Positions 51,726 to 59,583 of a DNA stretch of 64,000 nucleotides are shown piece after piece. The translations under genes and the position numbers were made by a program. The notes beneath the pieces were generated by a model. That model saw only the letters and a list, made by a program, of their open reading frames with translations. It had not been told where the DNA came from and did not search any database. Positions within the stretch are counted from its first letter, which is position 1; every line of letters starts with the position of its first letter. The DNA lies in the NCBI RefSeq assembly GCF_026898115.1, contig NZ_CP114036.1, forward strand, positions 8,488,001-8,552,000, written 5' to 3'. This DNA comes from Streptomyces sp. S465. Its GTDB lineage: Bacteria > Actinomycetota > Actinomycetes > Streptomycetales > Streptomycetaceae.

Positions 51726-53663
51726 CTACAGCGTCTGCTGCACCCGCTCGGCCACCAGCTTGATGAAGCGCGACGGATCGCTCAGCTCACCGCCCTCGGC
51801 GAGCAGCGCCATGCTGTGGAGCAGCTCGGCCGTCTCCGCGAGACCGCTGTCGTCCTTGCGCTCGGCATGGGCCGCGCGCAACCCGCTGACCAGCGGATGG
51901 CTGGGGTTCAGCTCCAGGATGCGCTTGACCTCGGGCAGGCTCTGGCCCATGGAGCGGTAGATGTTCGCCAGGGCCGGGGTGACATCGAAGGTGTCGCCCA
52001 CGATGCATGCCGGGGAGGTGGTCAGCCGGGAGGACAGCCGTACCTCCTTGACCTGCTCGCTCAGCGTCGTCGTCATCCAGGAGAGCAGATCGGCGAAGTC
52101 CTTCTGCCGCTGTTCCCGCTCGGCCTCCGCCGCCTCGTCCTTCTCGTCCTCGGAGTCGAGGTCGACCTGGCCCTTGGCGATGGAACGCAGCTGCTTGCCG
52201 TCGAACTCCGGCACGGCGTCGACCCACAGCTCGTCGATGGGGTCGGTGAGGACGAGCACCTCGTAGCCCTTTTCCCGGAACGCCTCCATATGGGGCGAGC
52301 TCTCCACGATCGACCGGGACTCGCCCGTCATGTAGTAGATGTGCTCCTGCCCGTCCTTCATGCGCTCGGTGTAACCGCGCAGCGTGGTCGGCTGCTCCGC
52401 GTCCTGGGTCGAGGCGAACGAACACACCTCGAGGATCGCCTCGCGGTTCTCCAGGTCGCTGAGGAGACCTTCCTTGAGAACGCGGCCGAATTCCTTCCAG
52501 AAGGTCGCGTACCGCTCGGCGTCGGAGGACATGATGTCCTTCACCGTCGAGAGCACCTTCTTCACCAGACGCCGCCGCATCAGCTGGATCTGGCGGTCCT
52601 GCTGAAGGGTTTCCCGCGAGACGTTCAGCGAGAGGTCCGCCGCGTCCACCACACCCTTGACGAAGCGGAGGTACTCCGGCATCAGCGCTTCGCAGTCGTC
52701 CATGATGAAGACGCGCTTGACATAGAGCTGCACACCCCGCTTGCGGTCCTGCATGTACAGGTCCTGCGGTGCGCGGGCCGGGATGAAGAGCAGCGACTGG
52801 TATTCGAAGGTGCCCTCCGCCTGCATGCGGATGGTCTCGAGCGGGTTGTTCCAGTCGTGGCTGATGTGCTTGTAGAACTCGTGGTACTCGTCGTCGGTGA
52901 CCTCGTCCTTGGGACGGGCCCACAGCGCCTTCATCGAGTTGACGGTCTCGAGCTCGGGCGCCTTCTGCTCGCTCTGCTCCGACTCGTCCGTCCCGGCCGG
53001 GGGCTGGGCGGCGGCCATCCTGATGGGCCAGGTGATGAAGTCCGAGTGCTGCTTGATGATTTCCCGGATCTTCCAGGGCGAGGCGTAGTCGTAGAGGTGG
53101 TCCTCGGTGTCCTCCGGCTTGAGCTTCAGCGTGACGGAGGTGCCCTGGGGGGCGTCGTCGACCGGTTCGATCGTGTAGGTGCCCTGGCCGTCGGACACCC
53201 AGCGGGTGCCCTGCTTCTCCCCGGCGTGCCGGGTCAGCAGCGTGACCTCGTCGGCCACCATGAAGCTGGCGTAGAAGCCCACCCCGAACTGCCCGATGAG
53301 GTCCGCCGAGGCGGCCGCGTCCTTCGACTCCCGCAGCTCCTTGAGGAACTTGGCGGTGCCGGAGTTCGCGATGGTGCCGATGAGCTCCACGACTCCGTCG
53401 TGCGACATGCCGATGCCATTGTCGCGGACGGTCAGGGTGCGCGACTCCTTGTCGATCTCGATGGCGATGTGGAGATCAGAGGTGTCCGCCTGGAGGTTTT
53501 GGTCGCGGAGCGATTCGAGGCGCAGTCTGTCCAGCGCGTCGGAAGCGTTGGAGATGAGCTCGCGCAGGAAGACGTCCTTGTTCGAGTAGATCGAATGGAT
53601 CATCAACTGCAGAAGCTGTCGCGCCTCGACCTGAAACTCGAAAGTCTCGACCCCTGTAGTCAA
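51726..53663 (-). CDS. htpG: Molecular chaperone HtpG (Hsp90)
   Basis: 645 residues. Hsp90 signatures are complete: FEFQVEARQLLQLMIHSIYS, NKDVFLRELISNASDALDRL, the ATPase DNGIGM, IGQFGVGFYASFMVADEV and, in the middle domain, GVVDAADLSLNVSRETLQ. A charged insert DSEDEKDEAAEAEREQRQKD lies near 500. It is an ATP-dependent dimeric chaperone in the cytosol. The start is TTG at 53663, read with AGGGG six bases upstream; no ATG near this point would keep the conserved N terminus. No CIRCE or HAIR element is recognisable in the 158-base upstream gap. Confidence 0.97.
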   Translation of the reverse strand: MTTGVETFEFQVEARQLLQLMIHSIYSNKDVFLRELISNASDALDRLRLESLRDQNLQADTSDLHIAIEIDKESRTLTVRDNGIGMSHDGVVELIGTIANSGTAKFLKELRESKDAAASADLIGQFGVGFYASFMVADEVTLLTRHAGEKQGTRWVSDGQGTYTIEPVDDAPQGTSVTLKLKPEDTEDHLYDYASPWKIREIIKQHSDFITWPIRMAAAQPPAGTDESEQSEQKAPELETVNSMKALWARPKDEVTDDEYHEFYKHISHDWNNPLETIRMQAEGTFEYQSLLFIPARAPQDLYMQDRKRGVQLYVKRVFIMDDCEALMPEYLRFVKGVVDAADLSLNVSRETLQQDRQIQLMRRRLVKKVLSTVKDIMSSDAERYATFWKEFGRVLKEGLLSDLENREAILEVCSFASTQDAEQPTTLRGYTERMKDGQEHIYYMTGESRSIVESSPHMEAFREKGYEVLVLTDPIDELWVDAVPEFDGKQLRSIAKGQVDLDSEDEKDEAAEAEREQRQKDFADLLSWMTTTLSEQVKEVRLSSRLTTSPACIVGDTFDVTPALANIYRSMGQSLPEVKRILELNPSHPLVSGLRAAHAERKDDSGLAETAELLHSMALLAEGGELSDPSRFIKLVAERVQQTL

Positions 53664-53821
53664 TTGTTTCCCCTCGTGAGATAAGTGTCGACGCCATCAA
53701 GCACGGTGCGTCATCAGCAGCTTATCGAAGGTGAGGGGTGCCGAGCGGCCTTCCGGGCAGATCACGGACGGCCGCTCGGGCGGCGAGACGGTACGGCGCG
53801 CGACGACGGGGCCGGGCCGGG

Positions 53822-53977
53822 TCAGTCGCCGGGGCGGACCGTCCTGAAGTCCAGGGCCTCGGCGGCCTCGCGCTGGATTTCCTCGGCCGCCTCCCGGGTC
53901 TCGGCGGGAACATCACCCTGCTCCGCCACGAGGCTGTCGTAGATCGGCGCGAAGCCGGCTTTGTCTGTCGCGGTCAT
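53822..53977 (-). CDS. Small acidic protein of unknown function
   Basis: 51 residues from the ATG at 53977, with AAGGAAG 8 bases upstream; a longer frame from 54061 lacks a site. The sequence MTATDKAGFAPIYDSLVAEQ continues with a Glu/Ala-rich amphipathic helix (REAAEEIQREAAEALDF) and ends TVRPGD. No membrane segment and no Cys. I do not recognise a family. It is on the same strand as htpG and 158 bases upstream of it, so it could share a message. Confidence 0.6.
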   Translation of the reverse strand: MTATDKAGFAPIYDSLVAEQGDVPAETREAAEEIQREAAEALDFRTVRPGD

Positions 53978-54121
53978 GGTGGCGCACTTCCTTGTTACGG
54001 ATTCCGGGTCACGCTCCCGGCTACCCGATCCATCAAACAGGCATGCTCCGGTGCGTGTCACACGGGGGTCCGCGGAAACCCCACCGGGCCCGGCGCGGTG
54101 GGCCGCGCCGGGTTGCCCAGG

Positions 54122-54568
54122 TCAGTGCCCGTCGGCCGCCGGCTCCAGGACGAAGACCGGGATCCTTCGGTCGGTCTTCGTCTGGTACTCGGCGTAGTCC
54201 GGGTACGCCTCGACCGCGCGCTCCCACCACAGGGCCCTCTCCTCGCCCGTGACCTCGCGCGCCGTCATGTCCTGCCGCACCGGGCCGTCCCGCAGCTCGA
54301 CCCGGGGGTCGGCCCGCACGTTGTAGTACCAGACCGGGTGCTTGGGGGAGCCGCCCAGCGAGGCGACGACGGCGTAGGTGCCGTGGTGCTCCACCCGCAT
54401 CAGCGGGGTCTTGCGGAGCTTTCCGCTCTTGGCGCCCCGTGTGGTCAGGACGACCACGGGCCTGCCCCGCAAGGTCGTTCCCTCGGTGCCACCGGAACTC
54501 TCGATCAGCTCGACCTGATCGCGTACGAACTTCTCCGGGCTCGGCTCGTACTCACCCTGAAGCGGCAT
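54122..54568 (-). CDS. Deazaflavin (F420)-dependent nitroreductase family protein
   Basis: 148 residues from the ATG at 54568, the normal length for the DDN family; the frame continues to 54652 but without support. The split beta-barrel signature is present: FVRDQVELIESSGGTEGTTL, RPVVVLTTRGAKSGKLRKTP (the F420 phosphate-binding RGAKSGKLR), YAVVASLGGSPKHPVWYYNV and NVRADPRVEL. Family members use reduced F420 to reduce quinones or nitro-compounds, at the membrane in mycobacteria. The natural substrate here is unknown. A GGGG-rich stretch 8-10 bases upstream may serve as ribosome site. Confidence 0.92.
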   Translation of the reverse strand: MPLQGEYEPSPEKFVRDQVELIESSGGTEGTTLRGRPVVVLTTRGAKSGKLRKTPLMRVEHHGTYAVVASLGGSPKHPVWYYNVRADPRVELRDGPVRQDMTAREVTGEERALWWERAVEAYPDYAEYQTKTDRRIPVFVLEPAADGH

Positions 54569-54697
54569 GTGCCCGTCCCCTTGTCCCTTGTGTGAAGGCT
54601 CACCTGACGTGCCCCCGTGCTCATCGTCAACACGGAAGGCCGGCGAGATCATCCCGGCGGGCTCCGGCCGTCGGGCGGTGACGCGGGGGGACGGCCG

Positions 54698-54886
54698 TCA
54701 CGCCGCCAGGCGCCGCCCCGTGGGGGAGGGGGCGGGGGCGGAGGTGCGGGCTTCCTTGTCGCCGGTCCGCTCCGCCGTGCGCTTCGCGTCGTCGGAGCGA
54801 CGTCCCCGAGCGGGGAAGGTCAGATCCGGTACGTCGACGACCGGAGGCAGATCGGGAGTGAGCAACGGCTGCTCATGTGTGTTCAT
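54698..54886 (-). CDS. Small ORF, function unknown
   Basis: 62 residues, MNTHEQPLLTPDLPPVVDVP at the start and a Lys/Arg/Glu/Ala-rich C-terminal half ending PTGRRLAA. No hydrophobic segment and no recognisable domain. The Pro/Asp/Val-rich N-terminal half followed by a charged tail is not typical of frameshadow translation, and third-position GC is high. There is no good ribosome site; TACCCG lies six bases before the ATG, only a partial match to TAnnnT. It sits in the gap between the EamA transporter and the DDN gene on the same strand. Confidence 0.4.
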   Translation of the reverse strand: MNTHEQPLLTPDLPPVVDVPDLTFPARGRRSDDAKRTAERTGDKEARTSAPAPSPTGRRLAA

Positions 54887-54950
54887 GACCCGCGGGTACC
54901 CAGGTGCGGCACTCTTACCCTGCGATACCGGTCACAGTCGGACATGGCGG

Positions 54951-55925
54951 TCAGATCGACGGTTCACGCCCGCGTTCCGGCGGGTCGAGGGCGACGGGGG
55001 CGGCCGGTCGCGCGGCCACGACCGTCGACCGCGCGGAGCGGGACCCGCGGCGGGAGATCCCCACCCCGGCCAGGCACAGCGCGCCGCCCGCCAGCGTGAG
55101 CGGGCCCGGCACCTCGTCCAGGGCCAGCCAGGACATCAGCACCACCAGCGCCGGAACCACATAGGTGGTGGCGCCCATCCGGCTCGCGGTGGTGCGGGCC
55201 AGGGCGAACGCCCAGGTGGTGAAGGCCAGGGCGGTCGGGAAGAGCCCCAGGTAGACCATGTTGAGCGTCGCGGACAGCGGTGCCCGCGCGGCCTCGGTCA
55301 CCAGCGTGCCGGCGAACGGCAGACAGGCCACCGCCCCCACCAGACAGCCGAAGGTGGTCACCTGGAGGGCCCCGGCGTGCCGCAGGGCCGGCTTCTGGGA
55401 CACCACACCACCGGCGTAGGACACCGCGGCCAGTACGCACAGCAACACCCCCCGCACGGACGCGTCGCCCGAGCCGGACATCGACACCCCCACGACCACC
55501 GCCCCGGCGAAGGACACCGCCATGCCCGCCAGCAGCGGGCGCGGCAGCCCCTCGCCCAGCAGCCGGGCGCCGAGCAGCGCGACGAGCAGCGGCCCGATGT
55601 TGACGACCATCGCTGCGGTGCCGGCGTCGACCTCCCGCTCGCCCCAGTTGAGCACCACCATGTAGAGGCCGAACCACAGGACCCCCGAACAGGCGATGCC
55701 CGGCCAGGCCGCCCGGGGCGGCCACCCCACCCGCCGCACCAGACTGATCGCCCCCAGCACCAGCGCCCCGGCCAGCAGCCGGCCGAGCGCCAGGGCGCCG
55801 GGGGAGTAGGCCGCCCCGGCGCTGCGTATGGAGACGAAGGCCGAGGCCCACAGCGTGACGGTGATGCCTGCCGCGGCCACGGCGGGCCATTGCCGGGAGC
55901 GGCCGGCGTCCGGTGGAAACGTCAT
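54951..55925 (-). CDS. EamA/DMT family transporter
   Basis: 324 residues, ten helices in two EamA repeats: first AAGITVTLWASAFVSIRSAG to about 150, second beginning GVLLCVLAAVSYAGGVVSQK. LARTTASRMGATTYVVPALV and LALDEVPGPLTLAGGALCLA are typical of the second repeat. Members export amino acids, nucleosides or other metabolites. The last 35 residues are a soluble Arg/Pro-rich tail. The cargo is unknown. It stands alone, with a 223-base gap before the MBL-Rieske gene. Confidence 0.92.
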   Translation of the reverse strand: MTFPPDAGRSRQWPAVAAAGITVTLWASAFVSIRSAGAAYSPGALALGRLLAGALVLGAISLVRRVGWPPRAAWPGIACSGVLWFGLYMVVLNWGEREVDAGTAAMVVNIGPLLVALLGARLLGEGLPRPLLAGMAVSFAGAVVVGVSMSGSGDASVRGVLLCVLAAVSYAGGVVSQKPALRHAGALQVTTFGCLVGAVACLPFAGTLVTEAARAPLSATLNMVYLGLFPTALAFTTWAFALARTTASRMGATTYVVPALVVLMSWLALDEVPGPLTLAGGALCLAGVGISRRGSRSARSTVVAARPAAPVALDPPERGREPSI

Positions 55926-56148
55926 GGCGCCGAGCGTAGGACGTGGGATTTTCGGTGCTCAACGAAGTTTCCACGGCCCGCCTCGGCGCCCGCGCCCCCG
56001 GGGCCGTCACACCGGGCGGGGCCCGCCGGACGGCGCTCGTCAGCAGATGCCGCCCGCGAGCGGGCCCCATGCCGGCACGGCCAGGTCGCACGCCCTTCGC
56101 CTGGGGCAGGAGTTCGCGGTTCCCACGGGGGCGCGGGCCGCGGATGTG

Positions 56149-57687
56149 TTACGGCGCGGCCGAGGCGCGGATGTCGTGTCCGTCCGAGGTCAGACAGCGG
56201 CCGGTGGACAGGTCGTACCGCCAGCCGTGCAGGGTGCAGGTGAGTACATCGCCCTCGATCTGCCCGAACCGGCTGAGGTCGGCGCGCAGATGGGGGCAGC
56301 GCCGCTGCACCCGCCAGCCGTCCAGCACGATGTCCTGGCCGTCGTCCTGGCATGAGTCGTAGTAGTTCTCCACGTACTCGATGCGCTCCATGGACAGGCA
56401 CTTGAAGAACACGTACAGGAACTCGTTGTAGGGCCCGATCCGGCTGGCGGTGAACCGCATCGACAGCAGCAGGCTGTTGGACCAGTCCGCCTCGCGCCGC
56501 GCGATGTTGGTGGCCACCAGATCGGCCGAGGTGGACAGCGTGTAGCGGCAGCGCTCACCGTCCCAGAGGCGGACCTCCCGCGCCGGGAAGTCGATCACGA
56601 TCGGCACCTCGCCCACGTCCAGCCGGGCCGGGCCGCCGACGCCCGCGCAGATCCGGTCGGCCCTGGTCAACAGCGGCTCCCACCACTGCTTCAGCTCGGT
56701 CAGCAGCCGCTCGCGCGGCAGCGCCGGGGCGCGCGAGGCACGCTCGGCGGCGAGCGCGGGCCGCTGCCGGCGGGCGAAGTCCCGCAGATACGCGCGCTTG
56801 TCGCCGAAGATGCGCTCGATCTCCTTGCCGGTGTAGCGGTGGGTGAGCTTGCACGCGGTGCCCTCCGGCTCCGCCACCGTCCCCGGCAGCAGCAGATGCG
56901 CCGTCACCTCCGGGCGCGCCCGGCCGAGCTCGCGCAGGAACTCCAGCTGGTCGACGAAGATGCTCTCGCCGTCCCGGCCGGTGCCGTTGTGCTCGAAGAG
57001 CTCGTCGTCCAGGAAGCACGGCGGGCCCGCGTTGGGAAACACATGCTTGGCTTCCACCGCGTCGATGTAGCGCAGCGCCCGGTCGAACTGGCCCTGCCGC
57101 TTCCGTGCGGCGAACTCCTTCTTGGCGGAGAGCGGCAGTTGGTACACCATCGGGTACCAGATCGCGCCGGAGAACTGCACGAAGTACGCGTCGACCTCGC
57201 CGAACTCCCGGATCGCCGCGATGTCCAGCGGATGGGCGTCGTTCTGGTTGAGCAGGACGACGCGGCCGTCGTCCAGCGAGAGCGCCGAGTCGCCGATGGG
57301 CCCGTCCCCGGGGCCGGTCAGCGCGGTGATCATGATGCGCAACCCGTCGCGTTCGACCGGCACACCGGAGCGGGTGCGCAGGAAGCGGCTGAACCCCAGC
57401 CCGCTCAGCTCGCGTTCCAACTCGTCGGTGGCGAAGGCCGGCAGCAGCACGGTGATGTCCTTGCGCACGTTCCGGCGCAGGTTCTCCACGTCGAAATGGT
57501 CCCGGTGCAGATGCGAGACATAGAGATAGTCCGCCGCGCGACCATAGTGCGTCCAGTCCAGATCGGTGTTGTCCGGGAACGGAAACCACGAGCCGAAGAA
57601 GGCGGGGTTGACCCACGGGTCGCAGAGCACCGACCCCGCCGCGGTTTCGATGAACAGTCCAGCATGCCCCAGTCCGGTCACACGCAT
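56149..57687 (-). CDS. MBL-fold hydrolase with C-terminal Rieske [2Fe-2S] domain
   Basis: 512 residues from the ATG at 57687. The N-terminal metallo-beta-lactamase fold holds HLHRDH (His59, His61, Asp63, His64) after GHAGLFIETAAGSVLCDPWV. Residues about 310-440 are a helical linker, and the C terminus is a Rieske domain with ligands Cys464/His466 and Cys484/His487 (CPHLRADL; CTLHGWRYDL). Mammalian CMP-Neu5Ac hydroxylase has both domains but in the opposite order. An oxidoreductase acting on a sugar or lipid is possible; the substrate is unknown. GAGG lies 9 bases before the start. Confidence 0.88.
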   Translation of the reverse strand: MRVTGLGHAGLFIETAAGSVLCDPWVNPAFFGSWFPFPDNTDLDWTHYGRAADYLYVSHLHRDHFDVENLRRNVRKDITVLLPAFATDELERELSGLGFSRFLRTRSGVPVERDGLRIMITALTGPGDGPIGDSALSLDDGRVVLLNQNDAHPLDIAAIREFGEVDAYFVQFSGAIWYPMVYQLPLSAKKEFAARKRQGQFDRALRYIDAVEAKHVFPNAGPPCFLDDELFEHNGTGRDGESIFVDQLEFLRELGRARPEVTAHLLLPGTVAEPEGTACKLTHRYTGKEIERIFGDKRAYLRDFARRQRPALAAERASRAPALPRERLLTELKQWWEPLLTRADRICAGVGGPARLDVGEVPIVIDFPAREVRLWDGERCRYTLSTSADLVATNIARREADWSNSLLLSMRFTASRIGPYNEFLYVFFKCLSMERIEYVENYYDSCQDDGQDIVLDGWRVQRRCPHLRADLSRFGQIEGDVLTCTLHGWRYDLSTGRCLTSDGHDIRASAAP

Positions 57688-57772
57688 ACCACAGCACCTC
57701 AACCCGGTCGGCGATGTCGGATGTCTCCACCGTGTCGGGGTTCGTGGCCGTGTGCATCCGCGGCTGCGCCTG

Positions 57773-57797
57773 CCGGGTGGCGGCATCCGCCACCCGG
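57773..57797. repeat. Perfect 25-base hairpin in a divergent gap
   Basis: CCGGGTGGCGG and CCGCCACCCGG form a perfect 11-base inverted repeat around CAT. It lies 86 bases upstream of the MBL-Rieske start and 156 bases upstream of the lipoprotein start, so it is regulatory or structural rather than a terminator. Confidence 0.5.
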
Positions 57798-57831
57798 GTC
57801 ACGCCGATGTGGTCAGGGTTTTCGGCCCTGA

Positions 57832-57865
57832 CCGGTGGCGGCCGCGCCGGCCGGTGGCGGCCGCG
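57832..57865. repeat. 15-base tandem direct repeat upstream of the FG-GAP lipoprotein
   Basis: CCGGTGGCGGCCGCG occurs at 57832-57846 and 57851-57865, exact copies with a 4-base spacer (CCGG). The 19-base period is close to two helical turns. Whether it is a binding site or a chance GC-rich duplication cannot be told. Confidence 0.4.
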
Positions 57866-57952
57866 CTGCGGACGCCCGTCGGCCGGGGAGCCGGCCGTAA
57901 CGAAATGATCTCTCCTCTGGCGTATCCGCACCGGATGCGCTGTCGTGGCGTG

Positions 57953-59431
57953 ATGGCATCCCCCAGCACCAGGCTCCGCCCCGCCGCCGCCACCCTCTGC
58001 GCCGCCGCGCTGGCGCTGCTCACCGCGTGCGGCGGTGGCGGTGGCGACGACGAGGAGAGGAGTGGCGACGGGACCGGGAAGAGCACGGCCGCACCCGTCG
58101 TCACCCCCACCGCGACCGCTCCCGTCACCCGTGGCGAGGGCAGCGCACTTCCGGACGACCTCAACGGCGACGGCCACCCCGAGCTCAGGATCCCGCTGGC
58201 CTCCGATGAGGAGTTCGGCGGACTGCACCGGATCGCCTACGTGTACGGCTCGGCGAAGGGCGTCGACCCCGCCGTCCGCACCGTGCTCGACCGTGCCGAG
58301 CTCGGCCTGCCCACCGGCGCCGGGGGGCCGGACCGCGACATGGGCGAGATGCGGTCCGCGACCACCGCCGACCTCGACGGCGACGGCTACGCCGAGGTGA
58401 TCGCCACCGCCACCAAGGACCGCGATCCGGCCGGGATCGAGCGCGTCCACATCACCACCCAGACGCTCCCCTACATCACCTGGGGCGGCCCCGAGGGGCC
58501 ACGCCGGGGGGCCTCGGCCACTCCGGTCCGGCTGACCGACGCCGACGACGGGCTGGAGAGCTCCCAGCCCCTGGCGGTCGGTGACTTCAACGGGGACGGA
58601 CACCACGACCTGGCCGCCATACGCCAGAGCGGCAAGGACTTCCACGTGCTGTACGGTCCGTTCGGCCGCGACGGGGAGGCCGCCCGCACCGCGACCTACG
58701 CCAACCCGCTCGGCACGAGCGGCCAGATCGCCGGGCTGTACGCCGACGCGATCGACGGCGACCGCCCCACCGATCTGGTGGTGCACGCCCAGGGCGATGA
58801 CGACCAGATGGAATCCGCGCTGCTCACGGCGGGCCCGGACGGCCTCGCCGAGACGGGCCGCACCCTCCGCAAGGGCAACGCGATCGCCTTCGGCGACTTC
58901 GACGGCGACGGGAAGCGGGATGTGGCGGTCGCCGACACCGGCACCCGCAACGACGAACCCGGCTATGAGACCGAGCCCGCGGACGTCGACCATTCGGTGA
59001 GCGTGTACACCCAGCGCACGGCCGGCTCGACCCCTGCGCCGATCAAGATCCCCGCCCTGGGCGGCGATGTCCTCGCCGCGGCCGACACCGACGGCGACGG
59101 CACCGATGAACTGGCCGTCTCGCTGCGCACCGGCGGCACCCAGCTGCTGACGATCCGCCCGGACGCCCCCGGGGAGATCGCCCACCGCCGCACCCTGAAC
59201 CGGACCGTCCCGGCCCGCGTGGACGGCCGCAAGGTGCCGGACAAGCGGCGCGCCGTCAAGCTCTACGGCGCGGGCGACTTCGACCACGACGGCAAGGACG
59301 AAGTGGTGCTGGCCTGGGGACCGGATGCGCTCTTCGCGCTCTACGGGGAGAAGCCGCAACGGTTCTGGGTGACCGACGGCACCGATGACAAGGTGGTGTT
59401 CACCAGCGCGCCCTACGGCGACCGGCGCTGA
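57953..59431 (+). CDS. FG-GAP/VCBS-repeat lipoprotein
   Basis: About 492 residues from the ATG at 57953. A lipoprotein signal peptide ends in LLTAC with the lipidated Cys26, followed by a Gly/Asp/Glu linker. At least six calcium-loop repeats are seen: DLNGDGHPEL, DLDGDGYAEV, DFNGDGHHDL, DFDGDGKRDV, DTDGDGTDEL and DFDHDGKDEV, as in integrin-alpha beta-propellers. It is probably a surface-anchored seven-bladed propeller that binds calcium and a carbohydrate or protein. No good ribosome site; ATGs at 57905 and 57935 are in frame, but only 57953 gives a normal signal peptide. Confidence 0.88.
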   Translation: MASPSTRLRPAAATLCAAALALLTACGGGGGDDEERSGDGTGKSTAAPVVTPTATAPVTRGEGSALPDDLNGDGHPELRIPLASDEEFGGLHRIAYVYGSAKGVDPAVRTVLDRAELGLPTGAGGPDRDMGEMRSATTADLDGDGYAEVIATATKDRDPAGIERVHITTQTLPYITWGGPEGPRRGASATPVRLTDADDGLESSQPLAVGDFNGDGHHDLAAIRQSGKDFHVLYGPFGRDGEAARTATYANPLGTSGQIAGLYADAIDGDRPTDLVVHAQGDDDQMESALLTAGPDGLAETGRTLRKGNAIAFGDFDGDGKRDVAVADTGTRNDEPGYETEPADVDHSVSVYTQRTAGSTPAPIKIPALGGDVLAAADTDGDGTDELAVSLRTGGTQLLTIRPDAPGEIAHRRTLNRTVPARVDGRKVPDKRRAVKLYGAGDFDHDGKDEVVLAWGPDALFALYGEKPQRFWVTDGTDDKVVFTSAPYGDRR

Positions 59432-59583
59432 CACCGCCCCGGCGGCCGCGTGCCGCCCGACGCTCACGGTCCGCCCGGAGCGCACGATCCGCCCAGGGCG
59501 TGAGCAGGACGCCGCTTCCTTGCGTACGAGGGGGAGGGCCTTCGCCGTCTGAGGCCCCGGCCGGATCGACGTGAGGAGGCAGG

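Noticed and set aside
53664..53821. Possible heat-shock operator (CIRCE, HAIR or RheA-type) upstream of htpG
   Set aside because: I found no TTAGCACTC, CTTGAGT-N7-ACTCAAG or TGTCATC-N5-GATGACA pattern; GATGACG alone is not enough.
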